Positions 32,851 through 40,130 of a stretch of 41,717 nucleotides of DNA are shown here, piece by piece. Position numbers and translations under genes: made by a program. The DNA is from Candidatus Actinomarinales bacterium (lineage in GTDB: Bacteria; Actinomycetota; Acidimicrobiia; Actinomarinales; Actinomarinaceae): NCBI GenBank assembly GCA_004214055.1, contig SGYT01000003.1, positions 1 through 41,717 of the forward strand, in the 5' to 3' direction. The first letter of the stretch is position 1. Each line of letters opens with the position of its first letter. The notes beneath the pieces are model-generated. The model saw only the letters and a list, made by a program, of their open reading frames with translations, was not told where the DNA came from and did not search any database.

Positions 32851-33648
32851 CTAAATCTCAACCTCGATCTCTAAACTTGAATCAAGAATCATTTTAACAG
32901 ATTCACTCATATTTTCTTTATACTCTTCTTTTGTTAGTGACTCTCCTCTTGCCTGGTCTCCTGCTACAAGTAGAACAGCTCCGGTTCTAACTTTCCTATA
33001 TGAACCAACAACAAAAATTGTCGCTGCTTCCATTTCTGAACAAAGAACTCCTCCTTTAACCCAAGCATCCCATTTCTGTCTAAGCTCATCAGCAATTGGC
33101 ATTTTTTCAGGATTGTGCTGCCCATAAAAAGAGTCTTTTGACTGAACGATTCCAAGATGATGATCAAGGTTATTTTTTATTGCAGAATTCTTTAATGCAA
33201 GAACCATATCATGGGAGGCTACGGCTGGAAATTCTATAGGCATATATTGGATTGATGTACCTTCATATCTTACGGCCCCAGTAGCAATTACTTTCTCTCC
33301 GACTCTTGTATATTCTTGCATACCACCCGAAGTACCACATCTTACAAATGTAGATGCGCCAACGTTAGCTAATTCTTCTAAAGCGATTGCTGCTGACGGG
33401 CAACCAATACCCGTGGAAGTAACAGTAACTGGTCTTCCCTTGTATTCACCTGTCATTGTTTTATACTCTCTATTTTCAGCTACAAGCTCAGCTTTATCAA
33501 AATGTTCAGCAATAAATTCAACTCTTCCTGGGTCGCCTGGGAGTATAACAAAATCTGAAATATCGCCTTTTTTTAACTGTACATGATATTGAACTGTTTC
33601 ATCAAGAAGGCCTCCTTTGGCATCTTCTATTCCGTCCTCTTTAGGCAT
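32851..33648 (-). CDS. Uridine phosphorylase-family nucleoside phosphorylase (copy 2)
   Basis: A 265-aa PNP/UDP-family enzyme that would split a nucleoside with phosphate to base and ribose-1-phosphate. Phosphate and ribose-site motifs are LPGDPGRVEFIAEHF, ENREYKT, TSTGIGCPSAAIALEELANVG (in parts), FVRCGTSGGMQ, and the ribose-site CSEMEAATIFVVG. The base-binding loop is KDSFYGQHNPEKMP; its Gln corresponds to the uracil-binding Gln of uridine phosphorylases. The first ~25 residues are an extension compared with copy 1. It overlaps copy 1 by 8 nt and abuts ecfT. Confidence 0.88.
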   Translation of the reverse strand: MPKEDGIEDAKGGLLDETVQYHVQLKKGDISDFVILPGDPGRVEFIAEHFDKAELVAENREYKTMTGEYKGRPVTVTSTGIGCPSAAIALEELANVGASTFVRCGTSGGMQEYTRVGEKVIATGAVRYEGTSIQYMPIEFPAVASHDMVLALKNSAIKNNLDHHLGIVQSKDSFYGQHNPEKMPIADELRQKWDAWVKGGVLCSEMEAATIFVVGSYRKVRTGAVLLVAGDQARGESLTKEEYKENMSESVKMILDSSLEIEVEI

Positions 33649-34378
33649 TGATTGCTCCTTTCTCCATATAATAAATACTTTCTAATACAATCTTTGTTAT
33701 TTTATGTATTGTTTCTTTGTCGTGAGTCTCCACCGCAAAAATTCCTCCTGAGTGAAGACCGAATATACTAGAAAGAGTAAATAAGGTAGCTGCTTCCATT
33801 TCTGAAGCGCCCACACCGCCTCTTTGCCATGCTTTCCATTTCATGTCTAAATATTCAGAAACTGGCATCCTTTCAGGTTCTACCTCTCCAAAAAAAGAAT
33901 CTTTAGATTGGCATACTCCTACTTTTGTAGGAACATTAAGTGCCTCTGATGCTTTAATTAAACTATCTACAACTTCTATATCAGCTAAAGCCGGAAACTC
34001 TATTGGAATATATTGTTTACTTGTTCCATCGTCTCTTACTGCAGCAGTAGCAATAAAAATATCTCCTTTTTGTGCTGAGCCATCAACAGATCCCGATGTT
34101 CCAATCCTTATAAATACTTCTGCACCAATATGACTTAACTCCTCTACAGCTATAGCAGTAGATGGGCATCCTATGCCTGTAGAAACTACTGAAACATCAA
34201 CATCTTTATATTTTCCTCTTGCGGCATTGAACTCTCGATTTTGACCTTGATGCTGAACATCATCCAATAATTCAGATATTATTGGGACTCTGTTTGGATC
34301 ACCCGGTACTATTACGTACCGGGCAATATCTCCAAAACTTATTGGTAAGTGTTTTACCTGCTCAAGTTTATCGAACAA
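33641..34378 (-). CDS. Uridine phosphorylase-family nucleoside phosphorylase (copy 1)
   Basis: A 245-aa paralogue of the next gene. It shows VPGDPNRVPIISELLDD, QNREFNAARGKY, VVSTGIGCPSTAIAVEELSHIGA (in parts), FIRIGTSGSVD and ASEMEAATLFTLSSIFG, all PNP/UDP-family sites. The base loop reads KDSFFGEVEPERMP, with Glu where copy 2 has the Gln that contacts the uracil ring. Copy 1 may therefore prefer another base, such as a purine or modified pyrimidine. It lies between the 63-aa membrane protein and copy 2 in the ECF unit, so its substrate is probably what that transporter imports. Confidence 0.88.
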   Translation of the reverse strand: MFDKLEQVKHLPISFGDIARYVIVPGDPNRVPIISELLDDVQHQGQNREFNAARGKYKDVDVSVVSTGIGCPSTAIAVEELSHIGAEVFIRIGTSGSVDGSAQKGDIFIATAAVRDDGTSKQYIPIEFPALADIEVVDSLIKASEALNVPTKVGVCQSKDSFFGEVEPERMPVSEYLDMKWKAWQRGGVGASEMEAATLFTLSSIFGLHSGGIFAVETHDKETIHKITKIVLESIYYMEKGAINA

Positions 34379-34399
34379 ATAAGACCTACCTAATTTTTA

Positions 34400-34591
34400 T
34401 TAATCCTTGGACCGTAAAACGGCTACCCCTGCAAGTATTGTCAAAAGGCCTGAAACTCCAGACATTCCTGACAACATTCCAAAGGCTTCAGTACCTGCCA
34501 TCGTGGCAGATGCCCATGGATAAATTAAATACATTATCCCTAGACCGATAATACCTGCTCCAAGACCATCTTTAGATGTGACTTCTCTCAT
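34400..34591 (-). CDS. 63-aa two-helix membrane protein in the ECF operon
   Basis: I find no known family. The product has a short polar start (MREVTSKDGLG), a hydrophobic helix at residues 11-28 (AGIIGLGIMYLIYPWASA), a Gly/Met-rich middle, and a second helix at about 42-59 ending VAVLRSKD. The ATG has a good Shine-Dalgarno (AAGGAAG) upstream. It sits 17 nt after the S component gene and 21 nt before the phosphorylase pair. That position, plus its membrane nature, makes an accessory subunit or assembly factor of the transporter possible. Confidence 0.75.
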   Translation of the reverse strand: MREVTSKDGLGAGIIGLGIMYLIYPWASATMAGTEAFGMLSGMSGVSGLLTILAGVAVLRSKD

Positions 34592-34608
34592 ATTATCTCA
34601 CTTCCTTT

Positions 34609-35301
34609 TTACAATAAAGTCATCGATACAACAGTAAGTATTACACCTACTACCGTACCTGCAGTAATTAACACTGCTTTACCCATATCTTCTTGAGCCA
34701 TTATTGGACCAGTTACCTGTAAATTAGTAGGTAATGCACCGATAATTGCTAACGCCAAGAATGACGAAAGAATTTTATCAGCAGCAGATACGATAATGTT
34801 ACTTGAAAATACGGCTGCCCACATATCAGCACCTGACGCAAGTATACCTGCAGTCAAAATGTCTGATGAGTGACCTGTTGCACCACCAAATACGAAAATT
34901 ACGATCGGTGCTGCCATCAATGAAACAAATACAGCTGAAGCAACTGAAAGACCAAAGAATCTGACCTTATCGTTTGCCCAACCCCATCTTGTTCCATATC
35001 CCCAAACTAATGCACCAACAACATTGCATGCTGCAAATGGTATTGATACTGGACCGGTAACGAACCCTAATGTTAAGTTAGTAATAACACCAACTAGGGC
35101 CCCCCACCATGGGCCAAGTGTCATAGCAACAACAGCTGTCCCAATCATGTCCAAGAATATAGGGAGTTTAAGTGCACTGGCAACGGTACCCCCAATAACA
35201 TTTAAAACAGAAGCAACTGGTACTAATGCAATAACATATGTTAAAGGAACTCCTCCACCTGTAGCACTACTAAGTTTTTGTGAATCAACTTGTTCGTTCA
35301 C
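34609..35301 (-). CDS. ECF transporter substrate-binding (S) component
   Basis: A 230-aa membrane protein with about six helices that should capture the substrate for the ECF system. Blocks typical of ECF S components are PLTYVIALVPVASVLNVIGG, KLPIFLDMIGTAVVAMTLGPWWGALVGVITNL (in parts), and SIPFAACNVVGALVWGYGTRWGW. It is unusually long at the C-terminus, with one more helix after LQVTGPIMAQEDMG. The neighbouring phosphorylases suggest a nucleoside substrate; queuosine or queuine is another possibility from the wider neighbourhood. GTG start with a strong AAGGAGGG at 35305-35312. A 203-nt leader separates it from the ATPases. Confidence 0.85.
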   Translation of the reverse strand: MNEQVDSQKLSSATGGGVPLTYVIALVPVASVLNVIGGTVASALKLPIFLDMIGTAVVAMTLGPWWGALVGVITNLTLGFVTGPVSIPFAACNVVGALVWGYGTRWGWANDKVRFFGLSVASAVFVSLMAAPIVIFVFGGATGHSSDILTAGILASGADMWAAVFSSNIIVSAADKILSSFLALAIIGALPTNLQVTGPIMAQEDMGKAVLITAGTVVGVILTVVSMTLL

Positions 35302-35304
35302 AAG

Positions 35305-35312
35305 CCCTCCTT
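35305..35312 (-). promoter_or_regulatory. Strong Shine-Dalgarno of the S component
   Basis: AAGGAGGG on the minus strand, only 3-4 nt from the GTG start. It is the strongest SD site I see in the window, in line with a real 5' leader here instead of a leaderless mRNA. Confidence 0.75.
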
Positions 35313-35401
35313 ATTTAGCTAACTAAATATCTTTTATTTAACTATCAGATATTTATTTCTAACTCCATAATATAGAAATAAAAACACGCATGCGATGTGT
35401 T
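35312..35401 (-). promoter_or_regulatory. Structured leader upstream of the ECF S component
   Basis: Four inverted repeats lie in this stretch. Read in mRNA direction they are: (1) a short hairpin AACAC/GTGTT at 35383-35401 followed by a T-rich run, terminator-like; (2) a perfect 10-bp stem, 35352-35361 with 35373-35382; (3) an 8-bp stem, 35324-35331 with 35348-35355; (4) a 7-bp stem, 35312-35318 with 35323-35329, flush against the Shine-Dalgarno. Stem 3 overlaps an arm of both 2 and 4, so the folds are mutually exclusive, the layout of a switch. The A+T-rich base makes some of these likely by chance. I recognise no known riboswitch consensus. Confidence 0.4.
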
Positions 35402-35504
35402 TGGCAAAAAATCAAAATGAAGGTGTAACCGATTTATTTAAACAAGTAACCATAAAAAGACCAACAAACTAGAGGTTTAATTGTGTATAAATTAGAGTTC
35501 TTTA
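35402..35504. other. Remaining part of the ECF gap, no gene seen
   Basis: The rest of the 203-nt gap between ecfA2 and the S component has no coding potential and no recognised motif. It could contain a promoter for the downstream S-component-to-MFS unit. Confidence 0.4.
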
Positions 35505-36317
35505 TTACTTAAGAGCACCAAGAGCATCTTCAACAGATAAAATTGCGTCTTTAGTGTTTCCAAGTTTTACTTCTGTTGAGAATGAAGATATTTGTGGAGG
35601 CAGGAGGTTCGTTTTGCTTAAAACCTCTTTATTCGCAAATAATTTTTCAGGACTATCATCAAAAATTAGCTCAGTATCACACATTACAAGTACTCTATTT
35701 GTTTCTTCAGCAACTAAAGGCATATCATGAGAAACAACTATTACTGTTTTCCCCTGTTCGCTAAGTTTATGTATTGAATCTCTAATAGCTTTTACTCCTA
35801 AAAAGTCTTGACCTGTTGTTGGCTCATCCAAAATAATGACGTTTGGTTCCATTGCAATAATTGAGGCCATGCCAACAGTTTTTCTAAGAGAAAATCCTAG
35901 CCTATATGGATTTAAATCCAAGTATTGTGTTAATGAAAAATCTTCTGCCACTTCATTAACTTTTTTTTCAATCTCATTATCTTCTAACTCTATATTTTTT
36001 AATCCAAAAGATAACTCTTCCCTAACTGAAGCTGCAAAAATTTGATGGTTAGGATTTTGAAAAACATAGCCTACACTCCTAGCAAGAAGTCCTACTGAGT
36101 TTTCAAGCGTATCTAAATCTCCAACCATAACATTGCCTGAAGTCGGTTTAAGCAGACCGTTAAAATGTTTTACTAGTGTTGTTTTTCCTGATCCATTTTG
36201 GCCAACAACGGAAATTACCTCACCTTGCGATATTGATACGTTAACATTCCTTACTGCTTCTACTCCATTAGGATATACATGCCCTAGATCATTGCATACA
36301 ATTCTTGTTTCACTCAT
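35505..36317 (-). CDS. ECF ATPase with non-canonical signature motif
   Basis: A 270-aa ABC ATPase of an energy-coupling factor transporter. Walker A is GQNGSGKTTLVKHFNG (residues 39 on), the Q-loop is VFQNPNHQIFAASV, Walker B is VIILDEPTTGQD (160 on), and the H-loop is VIVVSHDMPLV. The LSGGQ signature, which completes the partner's ATP site, is replaced: the sequence at residues 141-150 is GFSLRKTVGM. So one of the two ATP sites of the heterodimer is probably impaired or works differently. It overlaps the other ATPase gene by 4 nt and is followed by a 203-nt gap before the S component. Confidence 0.9.
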   Translation of the reverse strand: MSETRIVCNDLGHVYPNGVEAVRNVNVSISQGEVISVVGQNGSGKTTLVKHFNGLLKPTSGNVMVGDLDTLENSVGLLARSVGYVFQNPNHQIFAASVREELSFGLKNIELEDNEIEKKVNEVAEDFSLTQYLDLNPYRLGFSLRKTVGMASIIAMEPNVIILDEPTTGQDFLGVKAIRDSIHKLSEQGKTVIVVSHDMPLVAEETNRVLVMCDTELIFDDSPEKLFANKEVLSKTNLLPPQISSFSTEVKLGNTKDAILSVEDALGALK

Positions 36318-37153
36318 TTCTTATATCCTTCTATTGCTTCACTTAATGTAACTGGAATAGAGTTCCCAAATTTTTTAGGAGCTTTACTTGCAAATTCAGT
36401 TACTTGTGGGACCCTTACACCAACATCTCTTTGAATATCAACTAACTCCGGAAATACTTCTTGAGGCGTTCCAGCTTTAGAAATTTTCCCTTCTTCTAAA
36501 AGTATTATTGTATCTGCAAATTCAGCTATAACCTCAACTTCATGTTCTGCTATAACAACAGTTAGACCCTCTTCTTGATTAATTTTTCTAGTAACTGTAA
36601 ACACTTCTTCTTTTCCTATGGGATCTAAATTTGATGTAGGTTCATCTAATACAAGAATTTCAGGTTTCATAGATAAGGCTGATGCCATAGCAAGTCTTTG
36701 CTGTTGTCCTCCTGAAATTTCAAAAGGAGATCTTTCTTCGAATCCTTTTAGCCCTACCATCTCTAAAGCTCCCGAAATATTTTTTTCTATAGTCTCTTTA
36801 TCAACACCTAGGTTCTGAAGACCTAAAGCTACTTCTTCAAACACAGTCAGTTGACTCATTTGAAATTCTGGGTTGTCAAATACACTTCCGACCTTTGTTG
36901 CTAGCTCTCTAACAGGAATCTTTGGTGGCACTTGACCAGCCACTTCAATGTTTCCATACATATCAGCTGCAATCATGTTAGGAACAATTCCATTAATTGA
37001 TAAACATAAAGTTGTTTTCCCTGCACCATGTGCACCAAGTATTGCTACAAATTCTCCTTGTTCTATTTCTAGAGATACACCATCAAGTGCTTTTTCGTTC
37101 TCATCCATTCCCAGATATTGAACGGTAAGGTTTTGTATTTTTATATCAGACAT
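36314..37153 (-). CDS. ECF ATPase with canonical motifs
   Basis: A 279-aa ABC ATPase, the partner of the previous entry. Walker A is GAHGAGKTTL at residues 40-49, the Q-loop is VFDNPEFQMSQLTV, the signature ISGGQQQRLAMA starts at residue 146, Walker B is ILVLDEPTSNLDP at about 166, and the H-loop is VVIAEHEVEVI. All sites look functional. It is the first gene of the ECF/phosphorylase cluster. TATTAT 6 nt before the ATG gives a leaderless promoter, divergent from the P450 gene across 87 nt. Confidence 0.93.
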   Translation of the reverse strand: MSDIKIQNLTVQYLGMDENEKALDGVSLEIEQGEFVAILGAHGAGKTTLCLSINGIVPNMIAADMYGNIEVAGQVPPKIPVRELATKVGSVFDNPEFQMSQLTVFEEVALGLQNLGVDKETIEKNISGALEMVGLKGFEERSPFEISGGQQQRLAMASALSMKPEILVLDEPTSNLDPIGKEEVFTVTRKINQEEGLTVVIAEHEVEVIAEFADTIILLEEGKISKAGTPQEVFPELVDIQRDVGVRVPQVTEFASKAPKKFGNSIPVTLSEAIEGYKK

Positions 37154-37159
37154 AAATTG

Positions 37160-37165
37160 ATAATA
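37160..37165 (-). promoter_or_regulatory. Leaderless -10 box of the ECF cluster
   Basis: TATTAT on the minus strand, spacer CAATTT (6 nt), then ATG at 37151-37153. Confidence 0.5.
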
Positions 37166-37240
37166 TCATTTAAAGCTAGTTACGTATAGATTTTCACTAA
37201 AGAATTTTGAAATTTTTAAGTTTTAACATAATAATTAGAT

Positions 37241-38440
37241 ATGGAATTAAAAAATATTGAATTTCCAAATGCAGATTTAAATTTTATAGATAATCCTTAT
37301 CCTGCATTGAAAGATTTTAGAGAAGAATCACCTGTTTTTTATGATGAGAAATCTGACTTAATCTACTTAACAAAATATGAAGACGTTAAGTCAATCCAAA
37401 GTAGTAAAAAATATGTATCTGCTAAGCCTGCAAATTTAGAGGGTGATAGAGAATGGGATAGTAGAAAAAAAGCTTATGATTATTTTGGCAGAACTGAGGA
37501 GTTTTCTCTACTCAACCTTGAAGGTTCCGCACATAATGAACTCAGGGGATTGGTTGCAAAAGCTTTCTCTATAAGACAAGTTGAGCTACTAAGACCCTTT
37601 ATAGAAAATAAATCAAGAGAAATATTAGATCCATTGATAGGTAGTAGTTTTGATTTAATACATGATTATGCACAGCCCTTTTCTATAGCAATAATGGGTG
37701 AGCTCTTGGGGGTTCCAGAATCTAGATATGATGATTTTCTCAGATGGTCAAATGATATTGTACGTATGTATGACTTGCAAGTAAGTGAAGAAAATGCTGA
37801 AATAGCAGAAAAATCCGCTGAAGAGTTCTATTTCTACACAGATAGTTTAATCGATGAAAAATTGAAGGAACCGGGGGATGATATGATAACCCGACTAGCA
37901 AACGTTACTGAGAACGATCAAAAATTAAGTAAAGACCAGATTATATGTACAGCCATCCTTTTACTAAATGCTGGTCACGAAGCTACTGTTAACACAATTG
38001 GAAATGGTATAAGCGCTCTTATTTCAAATGATATTGAAACAAAATCATTAAATGAAGAATACGATGTTAAGAACATCGTTGAAGAATTGCTCAGATGGGA
38101 TAGTCCTTTACAATTTTTTCAAAGGTGGTCTCTTGAAGATACTGAAGTAAGAGGATATAAAATTCCAAAAAATGCAAAGGTTGCCATACTGTTAGGTTCA
38201 GCTAACCGTGACGATGAGATATTTAAAAATGCTAAAGAAATAAATTTTCAAAGAGAGAATTTAAATCACACAAGCTTTGGTGGTGGAATGCACTTTTGCC
38301 TTGGAGCACACCTAGCAAGACTAGAGCTTGAAGCTTCATTTAATAATCTGTTTGAATATAGCTGGAATTTAGAGGCCAAACCAGAAAGAACTGGTGCTTT
38401 CGGGATAAGAGGCTTTAAAAAAGTGATGGTTAGCGCTTAA
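37241..38440 (+). CDS. Cytochrome P450
   Basis: A 399-aa soluble bacterial P450. The haem-binding loop FGGGMHFCLGAHLARLE carries the Cys ligand. The K-helix ExxR is in VEELLRWDSP, and the I-helix reads LLLNAGHEATVNTIG. In the latter, the usual Thr that helps proton delivery is Ala, as in P450eryF, so substrate-assisted catalysis is possible. The N-terminus (FPNADLNFIDNPYPALKDFR) is typical of CYP107-like enzymes. No ferredoxin or reductase gene is nearby, so the redox partner is elsewhere. The substrate is unknown. ATG start; the stop shares four bases with the convergent deoxyribosyltransferase gene. Confidence 0.94.
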   Translation: MELKNIEFPNADLNFIDNPYPALKDFREESPVFYDEKSDLIYLTKYEDVKSIQSSKKYVSAKPANLEGDREWDSRKKAYDYFGRTEEFSLLNLEGSAHNELRGLVAKAFSIRQVELLRPFIENKSREILDPLIGSSFDLIHDYAQPFSIAIMGELLGVPESRYDDFLRWSNDIVRMYDLQVSEENAEIAEKSAEEFYFYTDSLIDEKLKEPGDDMITRLANVTENDQKLSKDQIICTAILLLNAGHEATVNTIGNGISALISNDIETKSLNEEYDVKNIVEELLRWDSPLQFFQRWSLEDTEVRGYKIPKNAKVAILLGSANRDDEIFKNAKEINFQRENLNHTSFGGGMHFCLGAHLARLELEASFNNLFEYSWNLEAKPERTGAFGIRGFKKVMVSA

Positions 38441-38862
38441 TTTTTATATAAATCTATTGCAGGTAAAATCTCATTTACATTGTTTACTGTTTTAGAGATC
38501 ATTCCCTCAACAAACAAATTTCTATATCTTCTCTCTTCTGCATCTATAGCAATTACTGGTTTCCCTTCTGCATATGTGTATCCAATTTCTGCACAAGTTC
38601 CTGAATCAATATCTTGTCCCGTAATTAATGCAACAGTTAGATGAGAGCTACTCAAAGCATCCATATCGTTTTCAAAGATTCTATCCTTAGTTTCTTGGCT
38701 CATATCAGTTCCATCAAGCTCGCTTTCTTCTATTCCCGTCTGGTCTCTATGAGGTAAGAAACATTCATAGCCAGCACCTTCGAGAACAGATGCTATTTCT
38801 TCCAAATATTTTTTTTCATGAATATTAAATAGAGGTCCAGCAATATATATTTTTTTTATCAT
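38437..38862 (-). CDS. Nucleoside 2-deoxyribosyltransferase family protein
   Basis: A 141-aa protein with the nucleoside 2-deoxyribosyltransferase fold (PF05014). It begins KKIYIAGPLFNIHEKKYLEEI, has the ALSSSHLTVALITG strand, and the conserved DSGTCAEIGYTYAEGKPVIAI with the catalytic Glu. Members swap bases between deoxynucleosides or hydrolyse deoxynucleoside monophosphates. Its position next to the ECF and phosphorylase genes (across the P450) extends the nucleoside-salvage theme. TAGTTT lies 6 nt before the ATG. A DNPH1-type 5'-monophosphate glycosidase is the main alternative. Confidence 0.87.
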   Translation of the reverse strand: MIKKIYIAGPLFNIHEKKYLEEIASVLEGAGYECFLPHRDQTGIEESELDGTDMSQETKDRIFENDMDALSSSHLTVALITGQDIDSGTCAEIGYTYAEGKPVIAIDAEERRYRNLFVEGMISKTVNNVNEILPAIDLYKN

Positions 38863-38868
38863 ACAATA

Positions 38869-38874
38869 AAACTA
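38869..38874 (-). promoter_or_regulatory. Leaderless -10 box of the deoxyribosyltransferase
   Basis: TAGTTT on the minus strand, spacer TATTGT (6 nt), then ATG at 38860-38862. Confidence 0.4.
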
Positions 38875-38939
38875 AGTGTGTTCTTTCTTCCTATCAAGTA
38901 AAAAGTTTTAATTTTTTTTACTAAGTGTGAGATTTTCTT

Positions 38940-38945
38940 TAAACT
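38940..38945 (+). promoter_or_regulatory. Leaderless -10 box of the Cys/Met PLP enzyme
   Basis: TAAACT, spacer CTACCT (6 nt), then ATG at 38952. It is divergent from the box at 38869-38874. Confidence 0.45.
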
Positions 38946-38951
38946 CTACCT

Positions 38952-40130
38952 ATGGGAAAAGCAAAAAAATACGGTATTAATACACGCGCGCTACATACAA
39001 AAAAAAGAATTGAACTTCCAACAGGAGATGTCATGTCTCCAATACATCTGACTACGACTTATGCAAATTCTGTTCCTGGTGAATCAGAATATTTTTATGG
39101 AAGAGTTAGTAATCCAACTAGAGAAATTTTTGAAAGAACTATTGCCTCGTTGGAGGGAATTGAAAACTATGATGAGTTACCAGCTTTAGCAATGTCTTCT
39201 GGGATGGCAGCAATATCCTTAATAGCTGAATTAATTAAACCCGATGAAAATGTAGTCATATCAAAAGATGTCTATGGGGGAACAACAAACTTTTTTGCAA
39301 CAATAGCTACAAAACGAGGACTTGAAGTTAATTTTTGTGATATGTATGACAAGGAAAAGCTGGAAAGTTTAATTAACAATAAAACAAAACTTGTTTGGTT
39401 AGAATCCCCTTCTAATCCAAATATGAACATATATGATATAAAAAGTATTTCGGATTTAGCTCACAGCGAAAATGCTCTGTTGGTTACGGATAGCACCTTC
39501 TGTACACCATTTATAACGAGGCCTTTTGAGCATGGGGTAGACATTATTATGCACTCAACAACTAAATATATTGGAGGGCATAGTGATACATTGGGTGGTG
39601 CAGTCGTCACCAATAATCAAGAAATTTATGACACTCTTTATGATTATCAAAAAACATCTGGAGGAGTTATGGCTCCATTCGATGCATATTTATGCCAGAG
39701 AGGACTTTATACACTTGGTCCAAGAATGGAACTGCACTCAAAGAATGCACACCAACTAGCTGAATTTCTTTCAAAATCAGAGCATATAAAAGAAGTTAAA
39801 TATCCTGGATTAGCAGACAGCCCAAATCATGATATTGCTCTTAAGCAAATGGACTATTTTGGAGGAATGTTAAGTTTCTTTTTAGAAGACCATATTGATC
39901 AAGAAAAATACTGGGAAGAACTTCATTTATACAAATTAGCCGTAAGTTTAGGTGGGGTAGAAACGTTAATTGAAGTTCCTTACTTAATGACCCATGAAAA
40001 AGTTACAGGGTTAGATGGAGAAGTGATTAACAATGCTTTTGAAGACTTAATAAGAATTTCTGTGGGTATAGAAAATATAGAAGATCTTATTGAAGATATG
40101 GACTCAGCACTCAATGCAAGCAAAAAATAA
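38952..40130 (+). CDS. Cystathionine gamma-synthase/lyase family PLP enzyme
   Basis: A 392-aa PLP enzyme of sulfur amino-acid metabolism. Family blocks are TTTYANSVPGESEYFYGRVSNPTRE (in parts), LAMSSGMAAISLI, VVISKDVYGGTTNFF, VWLESPSNPNMNIYDI, VTDSTFCTPFITRP, and the PLP-lysine motif HSTTKYIGGHSDTLGG. The C-terminus has AVSLGGVETLIEVPYLMTH. Cystathionine gamma-synthase, gamma-lyase and methionine gamma-lyase share these blocks and I cannot separate them. The last bases overlap the start of the ceramidase-like gene. Confidence 0.92.
   Translation: MGKAKKYGINTRALHTKKRIELPTGDVMSPIHLTTTYANSVPGESEYFYGRVSNPTREIFERTIASLEGIENYDELPALAMSSGMAAISLIAELIKPDENVVISKDVYGGTTNFFATIATKRGLEVNFCDMYDKEKLESLINNKTKLVWLESPSNPNMNIYDIKSISDLAHSENALLVTDSTFCTPFITRPFEHGVDIIMHSTTKYIGGHSDTLGGAVVTNNQEIYDTLYDYQKTSGGVMAPFDAYLCQRGLYTLGPRMELHSKNAHQLAEFLSKSEHIKEVKYPGLADSPNHDIALKQMDYFGGMLSFFLEDHIDQEKYWEELHLYKLAVSLGGVETLIEVPYLMTHEKVTGLDGEVINNAFEDLIRISVGIENIEDLIEDMDSALNASKK

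Noticed and set aside
35302-35504. preQ1 or purine riboswitch
   Set aside because: The neighbourhood made this attractive, but I find no preQ1-I core or purine-aptamer loops on the minus strand. Only generic hairpins are visible.
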